This document shows positions 25,201 through 35,220 of a stretch of DNA of 64,000 nucleotides, piece after piece. A program made the translations under genes and the position numbers. Location: contig OX359197.1 in assembly GCA_947172415.1 (NCBI GenBank), positions 4,713,673 to 4,777,672 on the forward strand, given 5' to 3'. The notes beneath the pieces were generated by a model that ran no database searches, was not told the origin of the DNA, and saw only the letters and a list, made by a program, of their open reading frames with translations. The first letter of the stretch is position 1; the number at the start of each line of letters is the position of its first letter. The stretch comes from Chondrosia reniformis (Eukaryota > Porifera > Demospongiae > Chondrillida > Chondrillidae).

Positions 25201-27891
25201 GTCTTACATATATACAAGTGTATGGGCACGTACATAGGCATAAATATTTATGACTTGAAAAAACATACTCTTTGAAACTGTTCTCTTTCTTCTCTTCCTA
25301 ATTTGTTCATTTCCAAGGACTGCAGATGGGTCAGTGTTTTTAAGGAGCTGTTTGAGGAAAACAGGAGTGGAAGGATGATAGGAGTCATTCCCTTGCTGGC
25401 CTGTTGTAGCATCCCAGTCAGCAACACCATCTACGTACACAATCACACATTACAAATATGTTTAGGGTGAAAGTAAGGGGTGTAATGCATACAAGTACAT
25501 ACATCGTACATACAAGCAAAGGTTAGTTTCATCATATCAGGTGTAACGTAATGTACATACATCAAATATGGAACAAAATGTAAACATAACCATTGCATAT
25601 ACACTTAAGACTATCTTTACATATAAGCACTGTCCTTCAGCAATACAGTGGACCCTGCCAATCCGAATAGCATTGTCCCAAAGGTAACAGGAATGTGTTC
25701 AGATTAGTGAATTTGTTGGGATTAGTAAAAGTTTCACAAAATGTGTATAAGTACAAATATAGTCTTATTTATCAAGACTCAATTTTCGTCGCAGAGCACA
25801 GTATAGGATTTCTTTATGATCTGGTTGAGCAGCTTCAGTTTGTGATCGACAGTTAGGGTCTTGTGCACTCTCTTGGCCTTCGTTATAGGCACTATTACAC
25901 GTACTTAACCTGGAATCGTCCGCATAAGGCAAAAATGTTTGGCGTTGGTGGTGACGTATGATTAGTTATTCGTCATTCGGATTTGCGAGGGTTCGGATTA
26001 ACGCGATTCGGATTGGCGAGGGTCCACTGTATCAAACAAGTTAGTCCTTGTACATACGTACATATGAATTAAAGAACATATGTACACTGTACGTAGGTAC
26101 ATACGTATATGTATACAAACATACTTATGTGAGAGATCAGTAAAGTGGTTTTCAGTCCAAACACAAGTTTTATATTTTAATATGCAAAATGTATAAACAA
26201 AGTGTAATTACGTACATTACCAAACCTGTTGAGTAATACACCAAAGCATAGCATAAAGAAATTTGAACTACGTATGTACGTATATGGTGCATCCATGTAA
26301 TACTTTCGTACATACATACATACGTATGTATGTACATATACGTATATGTCTGTTAATATCAAGTGTAAATCAATAGTCATGCTAAAGATCATACATGTAT
26401 GTACACATTACCACATACGTATAACTATCTACTGCACTTACTTGATCCATTCTTTGGAGCTTGCTTGGGTGAAGATGCAGGTTTAGATGTAACATCAAAA
26501 ATCTTTGTAGAATAAGGAGCAGACGCAGCCACTACAAAACAGACACACTGCCACTACAAAACAGACACACTGCCACTACAAAACAGACACACTGCCACTA
26601 CAAAACAGACACACTGCCACTACAAAACAGACACACTGCCACTACAAAACAGACACACTGCCACTACAAAACAGACACGTAGCCACTACAAAACAGACAC
26701 ACTGCCACTACAAAACAGACACACTGCCACTACAAAACAGACACACAGCCACTACAAAACAGACACACTGCCACTACAAAACAGACACACTGCCACTACA
26801 AAACAGACACACTGCCACTACAAAACAGACACACTGCCACTACAAAACAGACACACTGCCACTACACAACAGACACACTGCCACTACAAAACTACAAAAC
26901 AGACACACTGCCACTACAAAACAGACACACTGCCACTACAAAACTACAAAACAGACACACTGCCACTACAAAACAGACACACTGCCACTACACACAAGTA
27001 GAAACTACAGACTACCTTTGAGAGTCATAACTAAAGACATTATTCTAAATGTCTATTGAATTGAGGTGCACTACGGTGATTGCATCAATTGAATGATCAT
27101 TCTTAGTTTACATTATAATTTGTAATATTTCCACTCACCAACTTTAGATCTTCGCTTTACATCTTTTTGTAAGTTAGCGGGCTTAACTTCGTCTACACAT
27201 GTAAAGTAAGTATACAAATACGTTTGTGCATATTATATGAGAGGTGTTAATTACAAATTGCATGTGAAAATCTGCAGGAGAAAGGTGATGCATTATCCAG
27301 TGATTTTTCCATCTGCATCTCCATCAGATGGTACGTGAAAAAATTTAGTGCGAGAAATTTTTGTGGTTTGAGCCAACCACAAAAATACCACGAAATTACT
27401 GTATTGTAGGTATGTACGTAAGCAGTTCTATTGGAGTAAATGATTTTTGACATTCCAAGGTGTTTGTCATTAAATTTGCATCAAAGAGATTACATTGTGT
27501 ACATTGTGTTACCATAGATTATATAGACTACGTATTCTATGGTGTTACCTACGCACCAGGTGGTCTTGGTAATAGTGGAACATCACCAGAATCAGACAAT
27601 ACCTAAAACATGAACACAGACAAGTAAGCTGAAAGAAATACTATGTAAATATAGCAACCTGCAAGTACAGATAAATACACTCTCACTTCAACTTTTACAT
27701 TTACAACACAATGTGCCTGGATTAGGGTGTTTCGTCAACATACACTTATTAGGCGCTAAAGACATACAGAAATGGTGTGATACTCTATCCGAATAGGATT
27801 ACGTGATTATTTCAATCCAAGCTCCTCCCAGCATCAGTTCTTATATACATTCAGTAATAACACATAACGTTACCTGTAATGTTTCAGCCAT
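19243..27891 (-). CDS. IQCE: IQCE homologue (IQ motif-containing protein E), complete 17-exon gene
   Basis: In vertebrates IQCE is a cilium-base protein that works with EFCAB7 and EVC/EVC2 in Hedgehog signalling. Exons (minus): 27874-27891, 27557-27602, 27139-27192, 26442-26531, 25269-25430, 24621-24799, 24483-24524, 23579-23700, 23265-23337, 23121-23176, 22888-22949, 22324-22508, 22036-22099, 21408-21561, 21017-21133, 20070-20160, 19243-19512. They sum to 1,785 nt (594 residues plus stop) with every phase consistent and GT-AG borders. Diagnostic blocks are [12 protein letters not shown] (about 148-159), KDKHIEDLL and [12 protein letters not shown], which align with human IQCE. A long coiled coil follows, then two IQ motifs: [11 protein letters not shown] (exon 16) and [15 protein letters not shown] (exon 17). 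Exon 1 is only 18 nt. It is divergent from GIMAP-like copy A; its first three exons are repeated upstream. Confidence 0.93.
20236..20730. repeat. GATGGACAGATGGATGG minisatellite
   Basis: About 0.5 kb of 22-bp-scale units (TGGATGGACAGATGGATGGG with GTT, AGAG or GGT joints) in the IQCE intron between exons 15 and 16. On the gene strand it is a continuous pyrimidine-rich track. The His/Pro/Ser-rich frames are repeat artefacts. Confidence 0.93.
24318..24447. repeat. 30-bp minisatellite, about four units
   Basis: Four copies of ATCTGGATAACTACATATGT followed by ACTGATTAAC, the last with ATGTATGT, lie in the IQCE intron between exons 7 and 8. The repeat length is a multiple of three, which explains the long open frames through it. 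Confidence 0.9.
25646..26029. mobile_element. pogo/Tigger-like MITE, TA target duplication
   Basis: Terminal inverted repeats CAGTGGACCCTGCCAATCCG and CGGATTGGCGAGGGTCCACT(G), flanked by TA at 25644-25645 and 26030-26031. It is 384 bp without transposase. A second, internal copy of the end word (GGATTTGCGAGGGTTCGGAT) lies near the right terminus. It is inserted in the IQCE intron between exons 4 and 5. The CAGTGG...CCAATCCGAA terminus is characteristic of pogo-group elements (family knowledge). Confidence 0.85.
26532..26996. repeat. 22-bp minisatellite abutting the IQCE exon 4 acceptor (copy A)
   Basis: About 20 head-to-tail copies of CCACTACAAAACAGACACAC(TG). On the IQCE strand the unit ends in GTGTCTGTTTTGTAG followed by TGGC, and the last unit is the real 3' splice site of exon 4 (exon begins TGGCTGCG). 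The array therefore consists of repeated polypyrimidine-tract/acceptor modules. It also marks the left border of the segmental duplication. Confidence 0.93.
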
Positions 27892-28026
27892 ATCCAAAAG
27901 ATTTTACTTAAAAAACACACCTGACGCCATTTTGTTTAATCCGATATCTACCCTGGTTACATGAAGACACGCCCTTCCTTTCCGGTTCCAAAAGCCAATC
28001 ACCCAGTTGTCTTTAGAATTGCGAAG
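27892..28026. promoter_or_regulatory. Divergent promoter, IQCE / GIMAP-like copy A
   Basis: Only 135 bp separate the IQCE ATG (minus) from the GTPase ATG (plus). It contains GCCAATCACC (CCAAT-type word) and CTTCCTTTCCGG (ETS-like). The copies in units B and C are near-identical, except that C is split by a transposon. Confidence 0.6.
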
Positions 28027-29262
28027 ATGGCCAATAACTCCATTCCCACATCTCTCAGAACAAATAAAAATGATAAAATATTTTTAGTAGTTGGAACCGT
28101 CGGATCCGGAAAGAGTTCGTTTTGTAATTTCATTACAAACAAGAAGGTGAATACTATATAGCAAGATAGTAGTTCATACTCGGCCTTAAAGTGCAGCCGA
28201 TCACACTCGGCCTATACCAACGTAAAGAATACATAGTCTACACTTTGTTTGGTAACTTGGAGAATTAAAAGTAGGTTAATAAAAGAACTCTATATCTATA
28301 CTGTATCTATAAAAGTAATGACTAGAGAAGGAGTGGGAAGAGGCCCGTTACTGGGGATTTTTGCTGATGTCCAATTGAGTATTGATTGATTGATTAATAA
28401 AAGAACTCGTAGTTAAAAAGTGTGATCCTAACATTAATTGTCTATATGTACGTAGGAATGTAGTGTTCCAGATGGCATGGACAATCTGAAACCTTGGACC
28501 CGGGACGTTAACTCTGTTGAGTCTAGGCTTCCCGATGGCCACAAGTTGTTTGTGATAGACACTCCTGGAACTGGCAACCCAAACAGAGGAGACAGCGATG
28601 AAATGGAACTCGTTAAGCAGCTGAAGGGAGCCTTTGATATTGCAGGTAAAACCGTAGATACTGTTTTAATCTGTATGCAGTCCGAGCATCGATTTAGTAA
28701 GGATGTAGCCAAGCCAATTCAGATTCTAAAAGATCACTTGGAAGTACACCCTAACCATATTGCTGTGGTGTTTACTGCTTGTGGAGAGAGAGAAGAGGCA
28801 AAGGAAATTGAAAAACGAAAGGACTTTCTACATAAATTACAAGTAGGTACATCATTTCCTGAAGATTTGCGGAATTTGATGAGAGAAGTTGATTACAGAT
28901 GCAGTCTTTTAGAAATCAAACCAAAGCCAACTGAGTCACCAGACGATAAGACCAAATATTATGATCGTAAAGTTAAAGAAATGCTTAACCTGTCAAAGCA
29001 GACAAAACCTTATACCAATAAGGAGTTCCAAGAACGTTTAAAAAAACTAGAAGAGGAGTCAAGGGGGTGGTGGTGGAAAATTGTTGACGGTGTAGTGAAT
29101 ACTGGTTCAGTTGCTAGTGTGGGTGGGTTGGGGATTGCAGGTACAGCTCTTGGAGGTGCAACTTTTGTGGGAGCTCCCATTGTAGTGGTTGGAGCAGCAG
29201 GTGTAGCCATTTACAATGTAGTAAGAAGCAAAGGATGGATTGGACCATCCAGCAAGCTATGA
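28027..29262 (+). CDS. AIG1/GIMAP-like GTPase, copy A
   Basis: Two exons, 28027-28146 and 28456-29262, phase 0, 308 residues. GIMAP/IAN GTPases bind intracellular membranes and act in immune-cell survival and pathogen defence in animals and plants. The G1 P-loop is GTVGSGKSS (23-31) and G3 is DTPG (75-78). The stretch at 147-151 where TxxD (G4) is expected reads TACGE, so nucleotide specificity may be altered. The last ~50 residues form a Gly/Ala/Val-rich hydrophobic stretch (about 255-295) ending in a basic RSKGWIG tail, which suggests a membrane anchor or hairpin. The ATG choice is set by the P-loop exon. It is divergent from IQCE by 135 bp and followed by an RLR-type promoter module. Could also be described as a P-loop GTPase related to septin/TOC-like AIG1 proteins. 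Confidence 0.82.
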
Positions 29263-29495
29263 ACCTGGGCAGCCAAAGGACATACCTCACTGTACTACAT
29301 AGCTACAGTCTTAGTAGATATAGATTTTATGTATACATTATTATAATGTTAGCAAATATTCTAAAATATTTGGTGGATTATTAGATTATACATGCATTGG
29401 GTTAATTGGGTTAATTAGGGCAATCATACAGCAGGCAATAAAGTTCATCATAGATATGACTTCTACAGAGCTATAGACTGGGTGAACCATGATTC

Positions 29496-29657
29496 AGAAG
29501 TAGGGATGGTATGCCCAAACACAGAACTGATGTGTATGGATAAGTAACTTAAATTTTGGTATACCACTTCTGTATGGTTACAGCTAACGCTATATGTTGT
29601 CTTATTTCAATACTTTTTCTGCTATTCATTGTTGCAACACTGGCCATCCCTGCTTCT
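29496..29657. repeat. Small foldback element (AGAAGTAGGGATGG ends), GTPase A 3' flank
   Basis: Starts AGAAGTAGGGATGG and ends CCATCCCTGCTTCT, inverted. It belongs to a dispersed family also seen at 33308-33459, 37732-37885 and 60925-61160, with single ends near 1020, 47300 and 54010. Confidence 0.65.
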
Positions 29658-29864
29658 AAAATTAAATAGCACAACTAGAAAAAACAAGACTGGACTAAAA
29701 TTTAAGTGATTTTAACCATAAAAACCACTCCTATTTTTGGACACATCATGCATGATAGAAGTAGAAATGATGCCCTAAAAACATATACTAGGAGTGATGA
29801 AAAATGAACTTCCTATATAGTATTGCTGGTTACAGGTAAACCACTTTGCTGTAATAATTGCATT

Positions 29865-30095
29865 ACCCGCGGGACCCGAGATCAGTTATTTTTTCGGCGT
29901 ACTCACTGTGACGTCACATACTGAGAAAAGAGATATCTCAACGATTCTTGGAACGTAACGAATTTCTCCTTCATTTTTAAATAGTATTCATATCTCTGTC
30001 AACGGTCATAATAGTTCTTGAACAAGCTAGCCACAGTGCAATAGTCTCGTCAGGTTTTACGATCTACGTACGTACCACGATGAACCCCCCAAAAA
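29865..30095 (+). promoter_or_regulatory. Orphan RLR promoter and 16-nt first exon (unit A)
   Basis: Near-identical to the sequence upstream of RLR1 (38150-38382): TTTTTCGGCGTACTCACTG, a perfect CRE/ATF palindrome TGACGTCA (29909-29916), then a 16-nt exon at 30080-30095 (Met-Asn-Pro-Pro-Lys) ending at AAAAA|GTAAGT. No RLR follows locally; the next exon 2 in matching phase is in RLR1 at 39029. Confidence 0.75.
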
Positions 30096-30230
30096 GTAAG
30101 TAAATAGATATTTGGCAAAATTAAACCATCCCATGTGTTTATTTTACCTCTGAGAGTTACTATATTTTGCATATCAGGATACGTACGGGAGTATAGGAAT
30201 GACAGAAATATATTTATATAATATATTTGC

Positions 30231-30882
30231 CACTACAAAACAAACACACTGCCACTACAAAACAGACACACAGCCACTACAAAACAGACATGCAGCCACT
30301 ACAAAACAGACATGCAGCCACTACAAAACAGACATGCAGCCACTACAAAACAGACATGTAGCCACTACAAAACAGACACGCAACCACTACAAAACAGACA
30401 CGCAGCCACTACAAAACAGACACGCAGCCACTACAAAACAGACACGCAGCCACTACAAAACAGACACACTGCCACTACAAAACAGACACACTGCCACTAC
30501 AAAACAGACACACTGCCACTACAAAACAGACACACTGCCACTACAAAACAGACACACAGCCACTACAAAACAGACATGCAGCCACTACAAAACAGACACA
30601 CTGCCACTACAAAACAGACACACTGCCACTACAAAACAGACACACTGCCACTACAAAACAGACACACTGCCACTACAAAACAGACACACTGCCACTACAA
30701 AACAGACACACTGCCACTACAAAACTACAAAACAGACACACTGCCACTACAAAACTACAAAACAGACACACTGCCACTACAAAACTACAAAACAGACACA
30801 CAGCCACTACAAAACAGACACGCAGCCACTACAAAACAGACACACAGCCACTACAAAACAGACACACAGCCACTACACACAA
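30231..30882. repeat. 22-bp minisatellite, unit B
   Basis: Longest of the three arrays of CCACTACAAAACAGACACAC(TG/GC) units, with ACTACAAAACTACAAAAC variants at its right end. It begins immediately after the A-unit right border (ATATTTATATAATATATTTG), so the duplication junction lies inside or at the edge of the array. Plus-strand Thr/Lys/Gln/His-rich frames are artefacts. Confidence 0.93.
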
Positions 30883-30978
30883 GTAGAAACTACAGACTAC
30901 CTTTGAGAGTCATAACTAAAGACATTATTCTAAATGTCTATTGAATTGAGGTGTACTACGGTGATTGTATCAGCACAC

Positions 30979-31721
30979 CAACTTTAGATCTTCGTTTTAC
31001 ATCTTTTTGTAAGTTAGCGGGCTTAACTTCGTCTACACATGTAAAGTAAGTATACAAATGCGTTTGTGTATATTATATGAGAGGTGTTAATTACATATTT
31101 CATGTAAAATCTGCAGGAGAAAAGTGGTTGCATTATCTAGTAATTTTCCATCTACATCTCCATCAGATGGTACATAGGCCTATGTGAAAAAATTTCATGG
31201 TTTGAGCCAACCAAAATACCACGAAATTACTGTATTGTAGGTACGTATATACGTAGTTCTATTGGAGTAAACAATTTTTGACATTCCAAGGTGTTTGTCA
31301 TTAAATTTGCATCAAAGAGATTTACATTGTGTACATTGTGTTACCATAGATTATATAGACTGCGTATTCTATGGTGTTACCTACGCACCAGGTGGTCTTG
31401 GTAATAGTGGAACATCGCCAGAATCAGACAATACCTAAAACATGAACACAGAGAAGCAAGCTGCAAGAAATACAATGTAAATATAGCAACCTGCAAGTAC
31501 AGATAAATACACTCTCACTTCAACTTTTACATTTACAACACAATGTGCCTGGATTAGGGTGTTTCGTCAACATACACTTGTTAGGCGCTAGACATACAGA
31601 AATGGTGTGATACTCAATCCGAATCAGATTACGTGATTATTTCAATCCAAGCTCCTCCCGGCATCAGTTCTTATATACATTCAGTAATAACACATAACGT
31701 TACCTGTAATGTTTCAGCCAT
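30979..31721 (-). pseudogene. Orphan IQCE exons 1-3, unit B
   Basis: Exon 1 (31704-31721), exon 2 (31389-31434) and exon 3 (30979-31032) keep their reading frame, start codon and most splice sites. The exon 3 donor has changed from GTGAGT to GTGTGC through an adjacent deletion. No downstream IQCE exons follow before copy A of the GTPase. It could serve as an alternative 5' end of IQCE if splicing skips unit A; otherwise it is a remnant whose transcript would run antisense to GTPase copy A. Confidence 0.75.
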
Positions 31722-31853
31722 TTCCAAAAGATTTACTTAAAAAACACACCTGACGCCATTTTGTTTAATCCGATATACCCTGGTTACACGAAAACACGCC
31801 CTTCCTTTCCGGTTCTCAAAGCCAAGCACCCAGTTGTCTTTAGAATTGCCAAG

Positions 31854-33073
31854 ATGGCCAATAACTCCATTCCCACATCTCTCAGAACAAATAAAAATGA
31901 TAAAATATTTTTAGTAGTTGGAACCATCGGATCCGGAAAGAGTTCGTTTTGTAATTTCATTACAAACAAAAAGGTGAATACTATATAGCAAGATAGTAGT
32001 TCATACTCGGCCTTAAAGTGCAGCCGATTATACTCGGCCTATACCCACGTAAAGGATACATAGTCTACACTTTGTTTGGTAACTTGGAGAATTAAAAGTA
32101 ATTAATAAAAGAACTCTATATCTATACTGTATCTATAAAAGTAATGACTAGAGAAGGAGTGGGAAGAGGCCCGTTACTGGGGATTTTTGTTTATGTCCAA
32201 TTTTGATTGATTGATTAATAAAAGAACTTGTAGTAAAGTGTGATCCTAACATTAATTGTCTATGCGTAGGAATGTAGTGTTCCAGGTGGCATGGACAATC
32301 TGAGACCTTGGACCCGGGACGTTTACTCTGTTGAGTCTAGGCTTCCCGATGGCCACAAGTTGTTTCTGATAGACACTCCTGGAACTGGCAACCCAGACAA
32401 AGGAGACAGCGATGAACTGGAACTCGTTAAACAACTGAAGGGAGCCTTTGATATTGCAGGTGAAACCGTAGATACTGTTTTAATCTGCATGCAGTCCGAG
32501 AATCGATTTAGTAAGGATGTAGCCAAGCCAATTCAGATTCTAAAAGATTACTTGGAAGTACACCCTAACCATATTGCTGTGGTGTTTACTGCTTGTGGAG
32601 AGAGAGATGAGGCAAAGGAAATTGAAAAACGAGAGGACTTTCTACATAAATTACAAGTAGGTACATCATTTCCTGAAGATTTGCGGAATTTGATGAGAGA
32701 AGTTGGTTACAGATGCAGTCTTTTGGAAACCAAACCAAAGCCAACTGAGTCACCAGACGATATGACCAAATATTATGATCGTAAAGTTAAAGAAATGCTT
32801 AACCTGTCAAAGCAGACAAAACCTTATACCAATAAGGAGTTCCAAGAACGTGTAAGAAAACTAGAAGAGGAGTCAAGGAGGTGGTGGAAAGTTGTTGATG
32901 GTGTAGTGAATACTGGTTCAGTTGCTAGTGTGGGTGTGTTAGGGATTGCAGGTGCAGCTCTTGGAGGTGCAACTTTTGTGGGAGCTCCCATTGTAGTGGC
33001 TGGAGCAACAGGTGCAGCTATTTACAATTTAGTGAGAGGCAAAGGATGGATTGGACCATCCAGCAAGCCATGA
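31854..33073 (+). CDS. AIG1/GIMAP-like GTPase, copy B
   Basis: Exons 31854-31973 and 32270-33073, 307 residues, near-identical to copy A. P-loop GTIGSGKSS, DTPG and the same TACGE at the G4 position. Compared with A it has scattered substitutions such as P-D-G to P-G-G at the exon 2 start, lacks one Trp in the WWW run, and has SRRWWKVVDG before the hydrophobic C-terminus. Intact splice sites and no stops suggest it is functional. Confidence 0.82.
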
Positions 33074-33307
33074 AACCTGGGCAGCCAAAGGACATACCTC
33101 ACTGTACTACATAGCTACAGTCTTAGTAGATATAGATTTTATGTACACGTTATTATAATGTTAGCAAATATTCTAAAATATTTGGTGGATTATTAGATTA
33201 TACATGCATTTGGTTAATTGGGTTAATTAGGGCAATCATACAACAGGCAATAAAGTTCATCATAGATATGACTTCTACAGAGCTATAGACTGGGCGAACC
33301 ATGATTC

Positions 33308-33459
33308 AGAAGTAGGGATGGTATGCCCAAACACAGAACTGATGTGTATGGATAAGTAACTTAAATTTTGGTATACCACTTCTGTATGGTTACAGCTAAC
33401 GCTATATGTTGTCTTATTTCAATACTTTTTCTGCTATTCATTGTTGCAACACTGCTTCT
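33308..33459. repeat. Foldback element copy, GTPase B 3' flank
   Basis: Left end AGAAGTAGGGATGG as in copy A, but the right end is shortened (ACTGCTTCT). The same shortened form occurs in unit C. Confidence 0.6.
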
Positions 33460-33714
33460 AAAATTAAATAAAACATTCAAAAAATGAAATTAGTGGTAGG
33501 GATGGTAGTGCTGTACAACGACTAGCACAACTAGAAAAAACAAGACTGGTCCTAAAATTTAAGTGATTTTAACCATAAAAACCACTCCTATTTTTGGACA
33601 CATCATGCATGATAGAAGTAGGAATGATGCCCTAAAAACATATACTAGGAGTGACGAAAAATGAACTTCCTATATAGTATTGCTGGTTACAGGTAAACCA
33701 CTTTGCTGTAATAA

Positions 33715-33954
33715 TTGCATTACCCGCGGGACCCGAGATCAGTTGTTTTTTCGGCGTACTCACTGTGACATCACATACTGAGAAAAGAGATATCTCAACG
33801 ATTCTTGGAACGTAACGAATTTCTCCTTCATTTTTAAATAGTATTCATATCTCTGTCAACGGTCATAATAGTTCTTGAACAAGCTAGCCACAGTGCAATA
33901 GTCTCGTCAGGTTTTACGATCTATACGTACGTACCACGATGAACCCCCCAAAAA
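33715..33954 (+). promoter_or_regulatory. Orphan RLR promoter and first exon (unit B), CRE mutated
   Basis: Same module as 29865-30095, with the 16-nt exon at 33939-33954 and an intact GTAAGT donor. The palindrome reads TGACATCA instead of TGACGTCA, removing the CpG at its centre. Confidence 0.72.
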
Positions 33955-34088
33955 GTAAGTAAATAGATATTTGGCAAAATTAAACCATCCCATGTGTTTA
34001 TTTTACCTCTGAGAGTTACTATATTTTGCATATCAGGATACGTACGGAAGTATAGGAATGACAGAAATATATTTATATAATATATTTG

Positions 34089-34325
34089 CCACTACAAAAC
34101 AAACACACTGCCACTACAAAACAGACACACAGCCACTACAAAACAGACATGCAGCCACTACAAAACAGACACACTGCCACTACAAAACAGACATGCAGCC
34201 ACTACAAAACAGACATGCAGCCACTACAAAACAGACACACTGCCACTACAAAACAGACACACTGCCACTACAAAACAGACACACTGCCACTACAAAACTA
34301 CAAAACAGACACGCAGCCACTACAC
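34089..34325. repeat. 22-bp minisatellite, unit C (short)
   Basis: About ten units of the CCACTACAAAACAGACACAC type. It is much shorter than in units A and B, so array length differs strongly between otherwise near-identical copies. Confidence 0.92.
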
Positions 34326-34423
34326 AAGTAGAAACTACAGACTACCTTTGAGAGTCATAACTAAAGACATTATTCTAAATGTCTATTGAATTGAGGTGTA
34401 CTACGGTGATTGTATCAGCACAC

Positions 34424-35164
34424 CAACTTTAGATCTTCGTTTTACATCTTTTTGTAAGTTAGCGGGCTTAACTTCGTCTACACATGTAAAGTAAGTATAC
34501 AAATGCGTTTGTGTATATTATATGAGAGGTGTTAATTACATATTTCATGTAAAATCTGCAGGAGAAAAGTGGTTGCATTATCTAGTAATTTTCCATCTAC
34601 ATCTCCATCAGATGGTACATAGGCCTATGTGAAAAAATTTCATGGTTTGAGCCAACCAAAATACCACGAAATTACTGTATTGTAGGTACGTACGTAGTTC
34701 TATTGGAGTAAACAATTTTTGACATTCCAAGGTGTTTGTCATTAAATTTGCATCAAAGAGATTTACATTGTGTACATTGTGTTACCATAGATTATATAGA
34801 CTGCGTATTCTATGGTGTTACCTACGCACCAGGTGGTCTTGGTAATAGTGGAACATCACCAGAATCAGACAATACCTAAAACATGAACACAGAGAAGCAA
34901 GCTGCAAGAAATACAATGTAAATATAGCAACCTGCAAGTACAGATAAATACACTCTCACTTCAACTTTTACATTTACAACACAATGTGCCTGGATTAGGG
35001 TGTTTCGTCAACATACACTTGTTAGGCGCTAAAGACATACAGAAATGGTGTGATACTCTATCCGAATCAGATTACGTGATTATTTCAATCCAAGCTCTTC
35101 CCAGCATCAGTTCTTATATACATTCAGTAATAACACATAACGTTACCTGTAATGTTTCAGCCAT
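34424..35164 (-). pseudogene. Orphan IQCE exons 1-3, unit C
   Basis: Exon 1 (35147-35164), exon 2 (34830-34875) and exon 3 (34424-34477), all in frame, with the same damaged exon 3 donor (GTGTGC) as unit B. Its promoter has been pushed more than 1.1 kb from the GTPase by the transposon insertion. Confidence 0.75.
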
Positions 35165-35220
35165 TTCCAAAAGATTTACTTAAAAAACACACCTGACGCC
35201 ATTTTGTTTAATCCGATATA

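Larger units (their letters stand above)
26532..30230. repeat. Segmental duplication unit A (ancestral copy)
   Basis: First of three tandem ~3.7-4.4 kb units (A 26532-30230, B 30231-34088, C 34089-38498). Order in each: minisatellite, IQCE exons 3-1 (minus), AIG1/GIMAP-like GTPase (plus), RLR promoter and first exon (plus). A is joined to the rest of IQCE and keeps the good exon 3 donor, so it is probably closest to the ancestral state on that side. Confidence 0.9.
30231..34088. repeat. Segmental duplication unit B
   Basis: Second tandem copy. With C it shares a ~45-bp deletion in the intron after IQCE exon 3, loss of GGCCATCCC in the GTPase 3' foldback, and an AAAACATTCAAAAAATGAAA segment absent from A. 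B and C are therefore sister copies. Confidence 0.9.

Noticed and set aside
30231-30882. Long Thr/Lys/Gln/His-rich open frames (over 200 codons) in the 22-bp array
   Set aside because: A 22-bp period without internal stops produces open frames automatically. There is no start context, domain or conservation outside the repeat.
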